Positions 12,342 through 24,107 of a stretch of 64,000 bases of DNA are shown here, piece after piece. Below the pieces are notes generated by a model. It saw nothing but the letters and a program-made list of their open reading frames with translations. It was not told the origin of the DNA and did not search any database. The translations under genes were made by a program, and so were the position numbers. Position 1 is the first letter of the stretch, and each line of letters begins with the position of its first letter. The DNA comes from Acorus gramineus (Eukaryota; Streptophyta; Magnoliopsida; Acorales; Acoraceae), in contig CM060853.1 of NCBI GenBank assembly GCA_030737835.1, positions 19,216,895 to 19,280,894 of the forward strand. Reading direction: 5' to 3'.

Positions 12342-12403
12342 TAACAAAAAATTAAAAATTACTAAATATAGTAAAATTCAAAAACTGATTTTCTGATTCT
12401 ATG
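12342..12403. repeat. 62-bp direct repeat, right copy
   Basis: Directly abuts the CACTA terminus and matches 11316-11377. It is far longer than the 3-bp target duplication of CACTA elements. Confidence 0.85.
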
Positions 12404-12942
12404 AGATCCTAAATGAACATAAGAATTGATAGAGATCAATTCTGAAATGTTATAATAGAGATATCTCGATCAAATCTAAAATTTATTGTAAATAATAAAT
12501 TCGCTAATTTGAGGACATAAATGAAGGAATTTTAAAAAAAAAACTAAATATAGCTAGTTGTATAACAACCAAGCTAAAAGATCTCCACGAAATATAACTC
12601 CATTGTGATTTCAAAATCGTGATCTACATCAAAATCTGTCCTATATCACAGTTCACAGACGATCATAACAGTTCGAGCGTTTCAGTCCCACCTCGTATGA
12701 TCATAAATTTTTTCGACAGATGAAGACATATCTAGATACCTCAAATAATAATTCAACATCCCAAAACAATAGGCCAGATCTCCTCAATTCAGGCTTATTA
12801 AATTATCTTACCAGACTTTGGTTCATCATATATTATTTTGGTCCACCATCAGCTATTCCAATCTCTACTGTCCAGACTCCGGTCCTTCCACGGCATCTGT
12901 CTCTTCACAGTAATTACACCCTCAGCCCCACATTTGAATTGT

Positions 12943-12952
12943 CTATATAAAG
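12943..12952 (+). promoter_or_regulatory. Probable TATA box of DOX-2
   Basis: CTATATAAAG lies about 60-70 bp before the DOX-2 start codon, followed by a CA-rich leader (CACAACAACACTTCCC), a plausible short plant 5' UTR. Confidence 0.65.
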
Positions 12953-13011
12953 GACTCAAAACTCTTTCACAAGTCACAACAACACTTCCCAAAGACTTCA
13001 ATTACTTAACA

Positions 13012-14406
13012 ATGGCTGCTACTGTCGCCACCAACAGCTACGACCGAGCGAAGGAAGTGAAGGAGTTCGATGAAGCGAAAGTCGGCGTCAAGGGTCTAGT
13101 GGACCATGGTGTGAACAAGATCCCCAGGATCTTCATCCACCCGCCGGACCACCACCCGACCGCACACGAATCGGAACGCTCCAAGCTATCCATCCCCATC
13201 GTGGACCTCGAAGGGATCGATGGCGCTAAAAGGTTGGAGATCGTTGAGAAGATCGGTAAGGCTTCGGAGACCTGGGGTTTCTTCCAGGTGGTGAACCATG
13301 GCATCCCTGTGAAGCTGTTGGAGGAGATGATGGGGGGGGTGACGAGCTTCAATGAACAGCCCAAGGAGGTGAAGGAGGAGTACTACACGAGGGACCCAAA
13401 GAAGAAGTTCAGGTTCTCCAGCAACTTCGACATCTACAAGTCGAAGGCGGCCAATTGGAGGGACACCATCTCTTGTTTCTTCGATGTCAATCCGGTTGAT
13501 CCTCAAGAAGTAGCTCCGATTTGCAGGTAATTTGAACTAGAAGTCTAAAAGTTTGATTCCATCAGGTTGGGCCAGTAAACCATACCATGGGTTTTTCAGT
13601 TCATTAATGATTTGTTCAGTTGCAAAGCGAAAGATTTCATTTTGATCTCACCTTGTTTAATTAGTTGGATTCATATGTTTATTCAATTCGATTCATATGT
13701 GCAGGGAAGCGCTGTTGGACTACGCAAAGCACGTGATGCAGCTAGGGGAGACGCTGTCGGAGATTCTCTCGCAGGCGCTGGGACTCGACCGGGGCTTCTT
13801 GAAGGGCCTCAACTGCGTGAAGAGCCAGCTCTTGATGGGTCACTACTACCCAGCTTGCCCAGAGCCAGAACTGACACTAGGCATCGTCAAGCACACAGAC
13901 CCTTACTTCCTCACCATCCTCCTCCAGGACAGCCTCGGAGGTCTCCAGGTCCTCTACGACGAAAAATGGATCGACATCTCCCCTGTTCATGGAGCCCTTG
14001 TCATCAACATTGGAGATCTCTTCCAGGTACATACAGTCCTCATCTGCTTTGATTATTATGTAAATGTATTAAAAGATGTGATTGCATGCATAGCTGTAAT
14101 TAAGAATAAAGTGTAACAACACGTACCCTTTTTTTTTTTTTTATATATTTTATACAGATGACCTCAAATGGGAGGTTCAAGAGCCCGGAGCACAGGGTGA
14201 AGGCTAACCTGAAGGGGCCAAGGATATCAGTGGCGAGCTTTCTGAATCCATTGACGAATGAAGAGAGAATGTATGGACCGATTAAGGAGTTGTTGTCGGA
14301 GGAGAAGCCGGCGATATACAAGGACGTCCTCCTCAGGGACTACATTGCTTACTGCTACTCCAAGGGACTTGATTCCATTGCTCCTCTTGAGTACTTCAAG
14401 CTCTGA
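13012..14406 (+). CDS. 2-oxoglutarate/Fe(II) dioxygenase, ACC-oxidase-homolog type (DOX-2)
   Basis: Exons 13012-13526, 13705-14026 and 14158-14406 encode 361 residues. All junctions are GT-AG with the same phases as DOX-1 and DOX-3. It starts [20 protein letters not shown], typical of this group. The N-terminal domain includes [14 protein letters not shown]. Iron ligands are H235 and D237 (VKHTDPYF) and H291 (PEHRV); the 2-oxoglutarate site is R301-x-S303. An upstream frame running into this exon is not part of the protein, since a TATA box and leader separate it. AATAAA at 14506-14511 and another near 14584 are likely polyadenylation signals. Introns are short (178 and 131 bp), unlike those of DOX-1. 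Nothing is broken; it should be a working soluble enzyme of unknown small-molecule substrate. Confidence 0.92.
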
Positions 14407-15539
14407 TTATCATTCATATTGGTGGTCTGTGTATGTGTGTGTGTTGAGAGTTCATTCACTGTTGTTATAATGACGTGTTCACAAGTGTTTTTAGATAGTG
14501 TTTTCAATAAAATCAAATGTCAAGTGACATCTGTGGCTCGGGATCCTACTCCACAAATGTGTGTGCATGGAGTTGGGAAGTCTGTAATAAAGTCTGTGTA
14601 ACATATTCAAGGCGTTTCTTTAAGTGGGTATTTCTTCTCTTCTCCTGTTATATTATATTAGGTCTTTATGTAACAAAGGTTTTTTGGAAATAAATTGCAT
14701 AAGATGATTTTAATTACATGTTAATATAAAAAATGCTATTATGTGAACGATGCATTACATATAATAATCAAATAAGCGTATGTTCTGTTACAATGGAGCA
14801 CATCTTGGGACAACAATTAACTTGTGTTACTTGGAATTTACATACGCAGTCCCATTTGCAGTGGTCTTATATGTCTTAATTTTTTTTTTAAAATGCATAT
14901 TTTATATAACAAAACATGTATTATTATAAAAAATAAATGCATATTTTAATCAATTGTATTACCTATTTATAGAATAGATAAAAATAAAGAAAAATTATAT
15001 GTGCCGTGTGATTAAAAATATACAAAGTCAAAGAAATGAAGACAAAACTTTCAGTTCGATCGTGCCTTTGAAGATTAACATTAAGTCAATTCAAATCAAT
15101 AGAATCTCATTCACAAGGCACCCACATCAAGATATTTGGATGTGGGTCCCAAACACTTCGTTTTCATAAGCGGCGGGTTCTAGAAATGAAGCCTTGATGT
15201 GGATATCTTGGGAGAGATCAGGTTAAGTTCAACATGTATTGAATAATTTATTGGTCTAATACAATCACAATCGTTCAATCTTATTATTTTAAAATACAAA
15301 ATTTAATTGAATCATAAAAAAAGAAATGTTAGAATTTAATTGATCTTAATTTTAATTTTAAAATTTGACAAAATATGTCAATCATAATGACTCAATAAGA
15401 TCGAACGGTTACGATTGAATTGCACTATCAAATTATCCAACGCGTGTTGGATCTAATCCGGTCCGGCTGACCGACCGGCTGACATTACTATTCCTGTTTG
15501 GCGACATCATTCAAGTTTGAGAAGCTGACATGCAGATTA

Positions 15540-15873
15540 CCAAAACACCCCTTATTATATATACGCCAATCGTCCCTTTTGCAAGCCGATCTCTTCGCAG
15601 TTCGCAACCCCTTTCGAAGCCTCAGCAGCACCCGAATCTTCACTATATACTACCAATATTTTCATCTAAAATCAAGCGGTAGGCACCCAATCACTAAAAA
15701 TTACAAAAAAAAAAAATGACAGTGATTTGAGAGTATTAAAAATGGATGAAGAAGAAGTTGTGAAATATCATCTGATGTGGGTTCCCTTGTGTCATCAACA
15801 GCTGAATTTTGAAGAGCTTTCAAAGGGAGGAAGTCTGATTTGGGGGCGGCGAGAGGAAAACGAAGGAAGCCAA
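15540..15873 (+). pseudogene. Captured or partial gene start (promoter, leader, first exon), copy 1
   Basis: A TATA-like TTATATATACGCC (about 15553) precedes a less AT-rich leader, then an ATG at 15742 opening MDEEEVVKYHLMWVPLCHQQ and continuing to SQR, followed by GTATGT like a splice donor (about 15877). No matching downstream exon was found in the unit. I do not recognise the peptide. Presence in both duplicated copies shows it was there before duplication. It could instead be noncoding. Confidence 0.35.
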
Positions 15874-16944
15874 AGGGTATGTTTTTTTAGGGTTATTTGT
15901 TTTTAGTTCTTGTACTGGGACAGATGTTGGAATTTCATGAAAAGAGAATGGTGAAGTTGTAATTTACATGTCTTTACAATGGTTTCCATCCCCTGCGTTG
16001 CTCAAAGCGTTGTTTCAACCAGTTTATACATGCCATTTTTTAACAAAGTATAATGTATTAAAAATATAAAAAAATAATATATAAATAACCATTTTATCCT
16101 TTGTTGATAAGATTTTATAATCTAGTTAAAAAGTTAAAATTATTATTTAAATAAATATTTTATATTTTTAATACATTGTAAGAGATTTTAATATACTATA
16201 TTTTCAGACAAAGTTAATTCAATAGAATATTCACATAATAATTTTTATAAAATTTATCTTAAGAAGATATTTGAATTTATACATGTGATATATAGATTTC
16301 ATAAAAAGTGGTGAAATATATGGATTTTAAACTTTTTACAGGGGTTATTTGAATTTTTTTCCTTTAAAAAATACACGTCTAGTTGGGAATGAGACCCAAC
16401 GTAGACTGACTAGATCCATTCAATATTAAATTATTAATCATTTAGCTAGACTAACACATTTATATCACGTGTTGACTATCTTTCATTAGAATTGACGTAA
16501 CACGGATTAAGGTGTTACGTTTTCATCCCCATGAAAGCCGCCACACCAACATAGCAACATGGACCTGCATTCGAATAAAATATTCAATTACTAAGAAGTC
16601 CATAACACATGTAGTTTTTCAGTTTAAACATAAGGTCAATCACAGATAGTCCATTTGATATAAAAAAAGGAAAAGTAAATGATAATAAGAAATATCTTTT
16701 CCAAGTCAATTTAATTTGATTATTCTAATTATATATTAATCGAATACCCAAAAGTCTGAATTTGGATACAAAATTGAGAGAAAGAGGAGAGAGGAGAAGA
16801 GAGAAGAAAATAAACATTAAAAACAAAGGCAGTTGCCGAACTTTTGAGGATGCAAATTTCTCTTTCAACTCCTTTCACCTTGGAAATTTGTAATGATTGG
16901 ATAACTAGTTGATTTTAAGCTTATATAATATTGATTAACGAAGG

Positions 16945-17170
16945 GAGTGTTTAACAGTACTGAAATAAAATGATTCTGCTTTTAATTAAGCAGGAAGTTA
17001 AAAAGTGTTATCAAATGCATTTTAAAAACAGACTTAATTAAAAAGTTATTTGCAATATTTAGTACAAAAAAATTTGCTTTTTAAAAAACGTAGAAAATGC
17101 GCTTTATAAGAATCAAGTCTATTTAAGAATTTTATTAAAAATCTTATTTTTTAAACGTATTTTCAAATAG
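16945..17170. mobile_element. Tourist-like MITE, in duplication copy 1
   Basis: Left end GGGAGTGTTTAACAG; right end reverse-complements to GGGTCTATTTGAAAATACG. The interior resembles the MITE at 5592. The counterpart in copy 2 is at about 19852-20064. Ends are approximate. Confidence 0.5.
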
Positions 17171-17178
17171 ACCCTAAA

Positions 17179-17598
17179 GGGCTGTTTGGCTAGAGGAATA
17201 AGGGTGGAATGGGGGAGGAATAAAGGAGAATAAGGCAAAAAAAGTTTTTGGGTAGAGGAAATAAGGGAGTATAGCTATGCGGAATAAGGAGAGAATAAAC
17301 TGGTATTTGTATTACAAGTCTACCCATGGAATTGTGTTATTCCTCCACTGGTATAAGTGGACCCACCTATCAAATCATATGTCATTACCTCAGATCATCT
17401 GTCATCACCTCTTATACATCAATGGAGCTCACATGTCAAATCAATTTTTTACACCTTATTCACATCTTATTCTTTATCAATCAAATACTCCAACCTTTAT
17501 TATTACGTTTCCCAATAAGAATAGTGAAAACACAATCAAATATAAAATCTCTTATTCCATTGATAAAGTCAACAATTTCTGGAATAGATATAAACCCT
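17179..17598. mobile_element. MITE family M1 copy B
   Basis: Begins GGGCTGTTTGGCTAGAGGAA and ends AGATATAAACCC. It contains the family motifs: a GTCAAATCA stretch, CCTTATTCACATCTTATTC and CCCAATAAGAATAG. It forms the right end of the first 2.9-kb unit. Confidence 0.7.
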
Positions 17599-18441
17599 AG
17601 CATAAGATGATTTTAATTACATGTTAATATAAAAAATGCTATTATGTGAATGATACATTACATATAATAATCAAATAAGCGTATGTTCTGTTACAATGGA
17701 GCGCATCTTGGGACAACAATTAACTTGTGTTACTTGGAATTTACATACGCAGTCCCATTTGCAGTGTTCTTATATGTCTTGATTTTTTTTTTTGAAAATG
17801 CATATTTTATATAACAAAACATGTATTATTATAAAAAAATAAATGCATATTTTAATCAATTGTATTACCTATTTATAGAATAGATAAAAATAAAGAAAAA
17901 TTATATGTGCCGTGTGATTAAAAATATACAAAGTCAGAGAAATGAAGACAAAACTTCCAATCCGATCGTGCCTTTGAAGATTAACATTAAATCAATTCCA
18001 ATCAATAGAATCTCATTTTCAAGGCACCCACATCAAGATATTTGGATGTGGTCCCAAACACTTCGTTTTCATAAGCGGGTTCTAGAAATGAAGCCTTGAT
18101 GTGGATATCTTGGGAGGGATTAGGTTAAGTTCAACATGTATTGAATAATTTATTGGTCTAATACAATCACGATCGTTCAATCTTATTATTTTAAAATACA
18201 AAATTTAATTGAATCATAAAAAAAGAAATGTTAGAATTTAATTGATCTTAATTTTAATGTTAAAATTTGACAAAATATGTCAATCATAATGACTCAATCA
18301 GATCGAACGATTACGATTGAATTGCACTATCAAATTATCCAACGCGTGTTGGATCTAATCCGGTCCGGCTGACCGACCGGCTGACATTACTATTCCTGTT
18401 TGGCGACATCATTCAAGTTTGAGAAGCTGACATGCAAGATT

Positions 18442-18776
18442 ACCAAAACACCCCTTATTATATTTACGCCAATCGTCCCTTTTGCAAGCCAATCTCTTCG
18501 CAGTTCGCAACCCCTTTCGAAGCCTCAGCAGCACCCGAATCTTCACTATATACTACCAATATTTTCATCTAAAATCAAGCGGTAGGCACCCAATCACTAA
18601 AAATTACAAAAAAAAAAATGACAGTGATTTGAGAGTATTAAAAATGGATGAAGAAGAAGTTGTGAAATATCATCTGATGTGGGTTCCCTTGTGTCATCAA
18701 CAGCTGAATTTTGAAGAGCTTTCAAAGGGAGGAAGTCTGATTTGGGGGCGGCGAGAGGAAAACGAAGGAAGCCAAA
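18442..18776 (+). pseudogene. Captured or partial gene start, copy 2
   Basis: Same content as 15540-15873: TATA-like stretch, leader, then an ATG at 18644 opening the same MDEEEVVKYHLMWV peptide, and the GTATGT donor-like sequence at about 18779. Conservation of the small frame between copies may reflect recent duplication rather than selection. Confidence 0.35.
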
Positions 18777-20069
18777 GGGTATGTTTTTTTAGGGTTATTT
18801 GTTTTTAGTTCTTGTACTGGGACAGATGTTGGAATTTCATGAAAAGAGAATGGTGAAGTTGTAATTTACATGTCTTTACAATGGTTTCCATCCCCTGCGT
18901 TGCTCAAAGCGTTGTTTCAACCAGTTTATACATGCCATTTTTTAACAAAGTATAATGTATTAAAAATATAAAAAAATAATATATGAATAACCATTTTATA
19001 ATCTATTTAAAAAATTAAAATCATTATTTAAATAAATATTTTATATTTTTAATACATTGTAAAAGATTTTAATATACTATATTTTCAGATAAAATTAATT
19101 CAATAAAATATTCACGTAATAATTTTTATAAAATTTATCTTAAAAAGATATTTGAATTTATACATGTATTTTAAAAAGATATATAGATTTTATGAAAAGC
19201 CGTGAAGATGTATGGATTTTAAACTTTTTACGGGGGTTATTTGAATTTTTTTCCTTTAAAAAATACACGTTTAACTGGGGATGAGACCCAACGTAGACTG
19301 ACTAGATCCATTCAATATTAAATTATTAATCATTTAGCTAGATTTATATCACGTGTTTTCCATAAATTTTGCAAATATGACTATCTTTCATTAGAATTGA
19401 CGTAACACGGATTAAGATGTTACGTTTTCTTCCCCATGAAAGCGCGCCACACCAACATAGCAACATGGACCGGCATTCCAATAAAATATTCAATTACTAA
19501 GTCAATGACACCCGCAGCTTTTTTAGTTTAATCGTAAGGTCAACTACAAATAATCTATTTGATATGTATAAAAGAAAAAGAAAAAGTAAATGGTAATAAG
19601 AAATATCTTTTCCAAGTCAACTTAATTTGGCTATCCTGATTATATATTAATCAAATACTCAAAAGTCTGAATTTGGATAAAAAATGAGAGAAAGAGGAGA
19701 GAGAAGAGAGAAGAAAATAAATATTAAAAACAAAGGCAGTTGCCCAACTTTTGAGGATGCAAATTTCTCTTTCAACTCCTTTCACCTTGGCAATTTGTAA
19801 TGATTGGATAACTAGTTGACTTTCAGCTTATGTAATATTGATTAACAAAGGGGGCGTTTAACGGCACTTAAATAAAATGACAAAAAGCTGGAAAATATTA
19901 TCAAATGCATTCTAAAAGCAGATTTAATTAAAAAATTATTTATAATATTTAGTATAAAAAAAATTATTTTTTAAAAAGCGTAGGAAATACGTTTTATAGG
20001 AATCAAGTCTATTTAAGCCATTTTATTAAAAATCTTATTTTTTAAACGTATTTTCAAATAGATCCTAAG

Positions 20070-20485
20070 GGGCTGTTTGGCTAGAGGAATAAGGGTAGGG
20101 GAGGAATAGAGGAGAATAAGGCAAAAAAAAGTGTTTGAGTAGAGGGAATAAGGAGGTATAGCTATGCGAAATAAGGAGAGAATAAGCTGGTATTTGTATT
20201 CCAAGTCCACCAATAAAATTGTGTTATTTCTCCACTGGTATAAGTGGACCCACCTATCAAATCACATGTCATCACATCAAATCACCTGTCATTACCTCTT
20301 ATACATCAATAGAGCCCACATGTTAAATCAATTTTTTACACTTTATTCACATCTTATTATTCATCAACCAAACACTCCAACCTTTATTATTACGTTTCCC
20401 AATAAGAATAACTAAAACACAACCAAACATAAAATCTCTTATTCCATTGATAAAGTCAACAATTCCTGAAATAGATATAAACCCT
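20070..20485. mobile_element. MITE family M1 copy C
   Basis: Copy 2 counterpart of 17179-17598, starting GGGGCTGTTTGGCTAGAGG and ending AGATATAAACCC. Confidence 0.7.
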
Positions 20486-20487
20486 AA

Positions 20488-21016
20488 CCCCCCGTATGGC
20501 ATAGAACATAAGTCAAGAATAATGAAGAATAGATGAGAATAGCTAAAAAAAGTTGTTTGTTTTGATAGAATAAACCCTGATAGTTATGTCTGGATAAGCT
20601 AGAATAAGACCTGATAACTATTCTAAGGAAATGATTGAATTGCTTATCAAGACTTATTTATGCCAATAGATAAAAATACCATTCTCTGTCATTTTAAAAA
20701 ATTTATCTCATCTAACAGACTCACACAGATTCCAAAAACTGTCACATCTATCAAATCAATCATATATCTCTCACACTATTCCCAGGGGGTATAATTGTCA
20801 TTTAAAAAATCATAAACTCTTATTCATCCCTTATCAACCATTTATCATCACTTTATCCAAGGTGAACCAAACAACAAAAAAATCATTTTTACATTTCCCA
20901 ATAAGAATAACAAAAAAGATAACCAAACAAAAATTTGTAGCTATCGGGAGCGAATAACCTAATATCACACTCCATACAGAGATAAAATAATTTATATCTT
21001 TATTCAAACGAACCCT
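20488..21016. mobile_element. MITE family M1-related copy D
   Basis: Directly abuts copy C. Left CCCCCCGTATGGCATAG; right end reverse-complements to TTAGGGTTCGTTTGAATAAAG. The interior has CCCAATAAGAATAAC and AACCAAAC, as in the other copies, but is otherwise diverged. Confidence 0.5.
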
Positions 21017-22450
21017 AAATAAACAGTGGTTAATCCTAAAAGATGATTTAAATATTACCGCTCGTGATGGTTTTGAAGGATTGCATTGAAGTTTCAACCC
21101 TATGAAAGATTGTATTGAAAGATTCTAATCGTGCAATCGAGGTTGACAGTCCTTAAAAATTTATTAAAAAAAAAAAAACTTGTAAGAACATTTAAAGTCA
21201 TTGTGCATTAAATTAGTTAAAGTATATATTTAAAAAAAAAAAAAAACTTGTGCAGGGGCTTGAGTGCATTTCAAACGAGATTGTGCATTTCATTATTTTC
21301 TGACAATGATAGACCACTTATTAGTGTTAGAAAAACATGGGTCTAGACCACTGGTGGAGCCATCTTGGGGCTTGAGTGTCAGTTTTGTGAAAAAATACAC
21401 TGATCGTATGCATGTATGTTTTTTAAATTGATTATCATGTGTTGTAATTTGATAAAATATTAATAAATTTTAATTAGTTAACATATGTGTATGTATCAGG
21501 TAGTTTAATTATAAATTAAATTATTTATATTTATATAATTGTAGTACATTATTATTTAATTTTGAAAATTGTTACACTTAAAAAAAAAATAGTAAACACT
21601 GTCTAATTAATGAGGTATATGCTTTGATAAAAAATATATATTGTTTTACTTTGAGTTGAATGAATCCATTTTTAATAAGTGATAAAAAAAATTTAATGAG
21701 ATATAGATCTCGTCTAAAAATTTATATACTTCATTGAATAGCTAACGAGGTATATATTATATTTGAGACTGTAAAAAAGAGTGTATGTAACAGTGCCTTT
21801 TAATTTTTTGTTTTTATAACTCTTGATTGATCTGTTGATAAATATTTGGGTATAAAATAGTATTGTCTATCTATTTAATTAACTTTCTCTTTTTTTCTAT
21901 ATTATTAAATTGCAAATGAAAATTAAATTAAAACATATATGTTTTTCTCTTATTTTTCTAAATAGATTTAAAAGTGACAATTAACATCATTTTTTTTTAA
22001 TCTTGTAAAGATATATTTTTAAATTTCTTGTATGTCCATTTAAAAATAATACTTTGAACAGATGTATAATTTAATTAATTAAAATTTTGATTACTAATAC
22101 TTCCCTTAATTAAAAAATTTAGATTATCTAAATTTGTCCCCACCAAGCATAATTTTTGGCTCCAGTGAAGTCGGAGTCATAACAAACTGTTGACCAACGC
22201 CCACGATAATCAGCCGGTATGGTTGATGAAACCACATGTTTTCAACTACTATGGAGCATTTGAACTTGGGAGGGTTGGTGTCAATGTGTGTCACCAATAA
22301 TTTTGATAACCTTTTATTTTAAAGTTAAGGCCCAAGTGGGTGGTAACAGGCTTTGGATATCTCCTCAAGGGGGGGAAAAAGAGTAAAAAGAAAAAAGAAA
22401 AAAAAAGAGGTGTATATACACACACACACACACACACATCTATCTATCTT
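21017..22450. other. AT-rich intergenic, possible old element
   Basis: No gene seen. ACTGGTGGAGCCATCTT (about 21350) and, reverse-complemented, TCACTGGAGCCAAAAATT (about 22150) could be the ends of a decayed element of about 820 bp; I hold this at low confidence. (CA)10 at 22418-22438 is a microsatellite. Confidence 0.4.
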
Positions 22451-22870
22451 AGCTCCCTTTGAAAATGGAATAGCCAGGGAATAAGTGGGAATAAAGAAGA
22501 ATATGTATTTTTTGTTGTTTAGGTGCAGGGAAATACCCAGGGATAAATTATGTCAGAATAAACTGACATATGGATTTTATTAAAGTTATTCCAGGTTATT
22601 CCACTTAAAGAATATATGAGCCCACTATCAAATCAACTGTTATTACCTCTAATAAATCACTTGTCAAATCAACTATCATTCTTTTTTTTCTTTTTATAAA
22701 TACTTATTTACACTTTACCCAAACAATAAAATATTTATTATTATGTTTCTTAACGAGAATAATTCAAAACACAATTAAACACAAAATTACTTTATCTTTA
22801 TTTATATTCACTTATGCTAGAATTATTGTATACACAAGAATAAGTCCTATTCTGTATCCAAATGTGGGAT
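22451..22870. mobile_element. MITE family M1 copy E
   Basis: Carries the shared motifs GAATAAGTGGGAATAAAG, CTATCAAATCAAC, GAGAATAATTCAAAACACAA. The termini resemble other copies (GCTCCCTTTGAAAATGG; right end CCAAATGTGGGATTAG). Confidence 0.55.
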
Positions 22871-24107
22871 TAGGGTTTTTTTGCATATATATGCCCCTCT
22901 TAAATCCCTATTTCGTCAAAATTTTTTGCTTAAAATGGTCCGTCCAAAATATCCTTGAAAAACCCATAAGTTGTGTATCCATACCCTTCTGTCATAGATG
23001 TTAACGTCATGTACCTAACCCTGGTGAATTAGTTAACATGAGATGTGTAATTACAAAACTACCATATTTTAATCCTTCAAAATCCGAACTCCACATGAAA
23101 CCTCACTGAAGAGGTATTTTCCCCCTTCAATTAAACAATCGACCTTTGGAGCCTTTCTTCTTAAATCCGGACCCGCTTAAAGATGGATCCTGCATTTAAA
23201 AAGAGAATCAGGGGAACACCGATGTGATGCCAGCCAAAGGGCCATCGAAGAGATATATCAGTAAGAGAATTCAAAATAAATCTCACTAATTTGATGGCTT
23301 GAGTGTAGATGTAAAGTTCGATGCCTTAACTCCTCAATTACCTCCCTTTTTCTAGGGTCTGGTGGTCTAGATAGCCGTTACCACTATCTTTCTGGCCGTT
23401 GTAATGATTTTCCCCAATGACTGTTTAGTGGGTGATTTTAGAGGTAACCGCCATGCTTGAATGTAGTTCAACGTGCCCTTAATCACCCACATTTTGTGGG
23501 TAATAAGTCTTAATTGCCTGCATGACAGTTACTAGCGTTATAGGTGTCTGACCGTTTCTTTGGTTCTTCTCGTGGTCCCGTTGTTCATTTGATGTGCTTA
23601 TAAGCATTTTCCCGTGAGGTGTAAGATCATCCGACCAGACCTTTAATCTGGTTGTGTCTCATCTACTCGTTCATGAGGTGCAAGGTTGTCCGATAAGATC
23701 TTTTATCTAATCATGCCTTATCTACTCGAGGTAACATTCGCCTGTGAGGTGTCAGACCGTCCAACCAAACCTTTAATCTAGTCGTGTTCCCCCTACCCGG
23801 AAGTGTCATCGTAGTATTTTAAATTTGGACTTGGGCTTCCAGATGTCGGATATGGTGGCCCATACTTGTATAAGTCCAGACACGTGTCATTTTTTTAAAT
23901 GGTGCAAATTTTTCCCTCTACGCCTACAATTTCTCTCTCCTTCATCCCCTCTTCAATCCATTCAAGCCCTTCTTCAAAAAATCCAAATCAGTCATCATCG
24001 TCTCCTCTCTTCAATTTGTTGAAGCCCCTCTTCGAGAAACCCAAATCGGTTTGGGGTTGAGAAATGTGAATTTGGGTGGGAGGTTGAAGAAGATAGAACA
24101 AAGGTTA

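Larger units (their letters stand above)
14698..17600. repeat. 2.9-kb direct tandem duplication, copy 1
   Basis: From ATAAGATGATTTTAATTAC (14698) this segment is repeated immediately downstream from 17601 at an offset of about 2,902 bp, with few differences over the first 1.5 kb. It contains a gene-start-like segment (15480-15870), AT-rich sequence and, at its right end, two MITEs. The junction CCCTAG/CATAAGATG shows where copy 1 meets copy 2. Confidence 0.9.
17601..20486. repeat. 2.9-kb direct tandem duplication, copy 2
   Basis: Counterpart of 14698-17600 in the same orientation. Differences are scattered substitutions and short indels, more in the second half: for example, about 30 bp near 16105-16130 is missing here, and 19340-19372 carries extra sequence. 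Confidence 0.9.

Noticed and set aside
12838-13011. N-terminal extension of DOX-2
   Set aside because: The frame is open through the promoter, including the TATA box; the family start is at 13012.
15498-15719. Protein of 73 residues (and its copies at 18400 and 18482)
   Set aside because: The frames start at non-ATG codons and run through the TATA-like and leader sequence; better seen as a 5' region.
14698-20486. LTR retrotransposon made of two 2.9-kb direct repeats
   Set aside because: The repeats are directly adjacent with no internal region, PBS or coding domain; a tandem duplication explains them.
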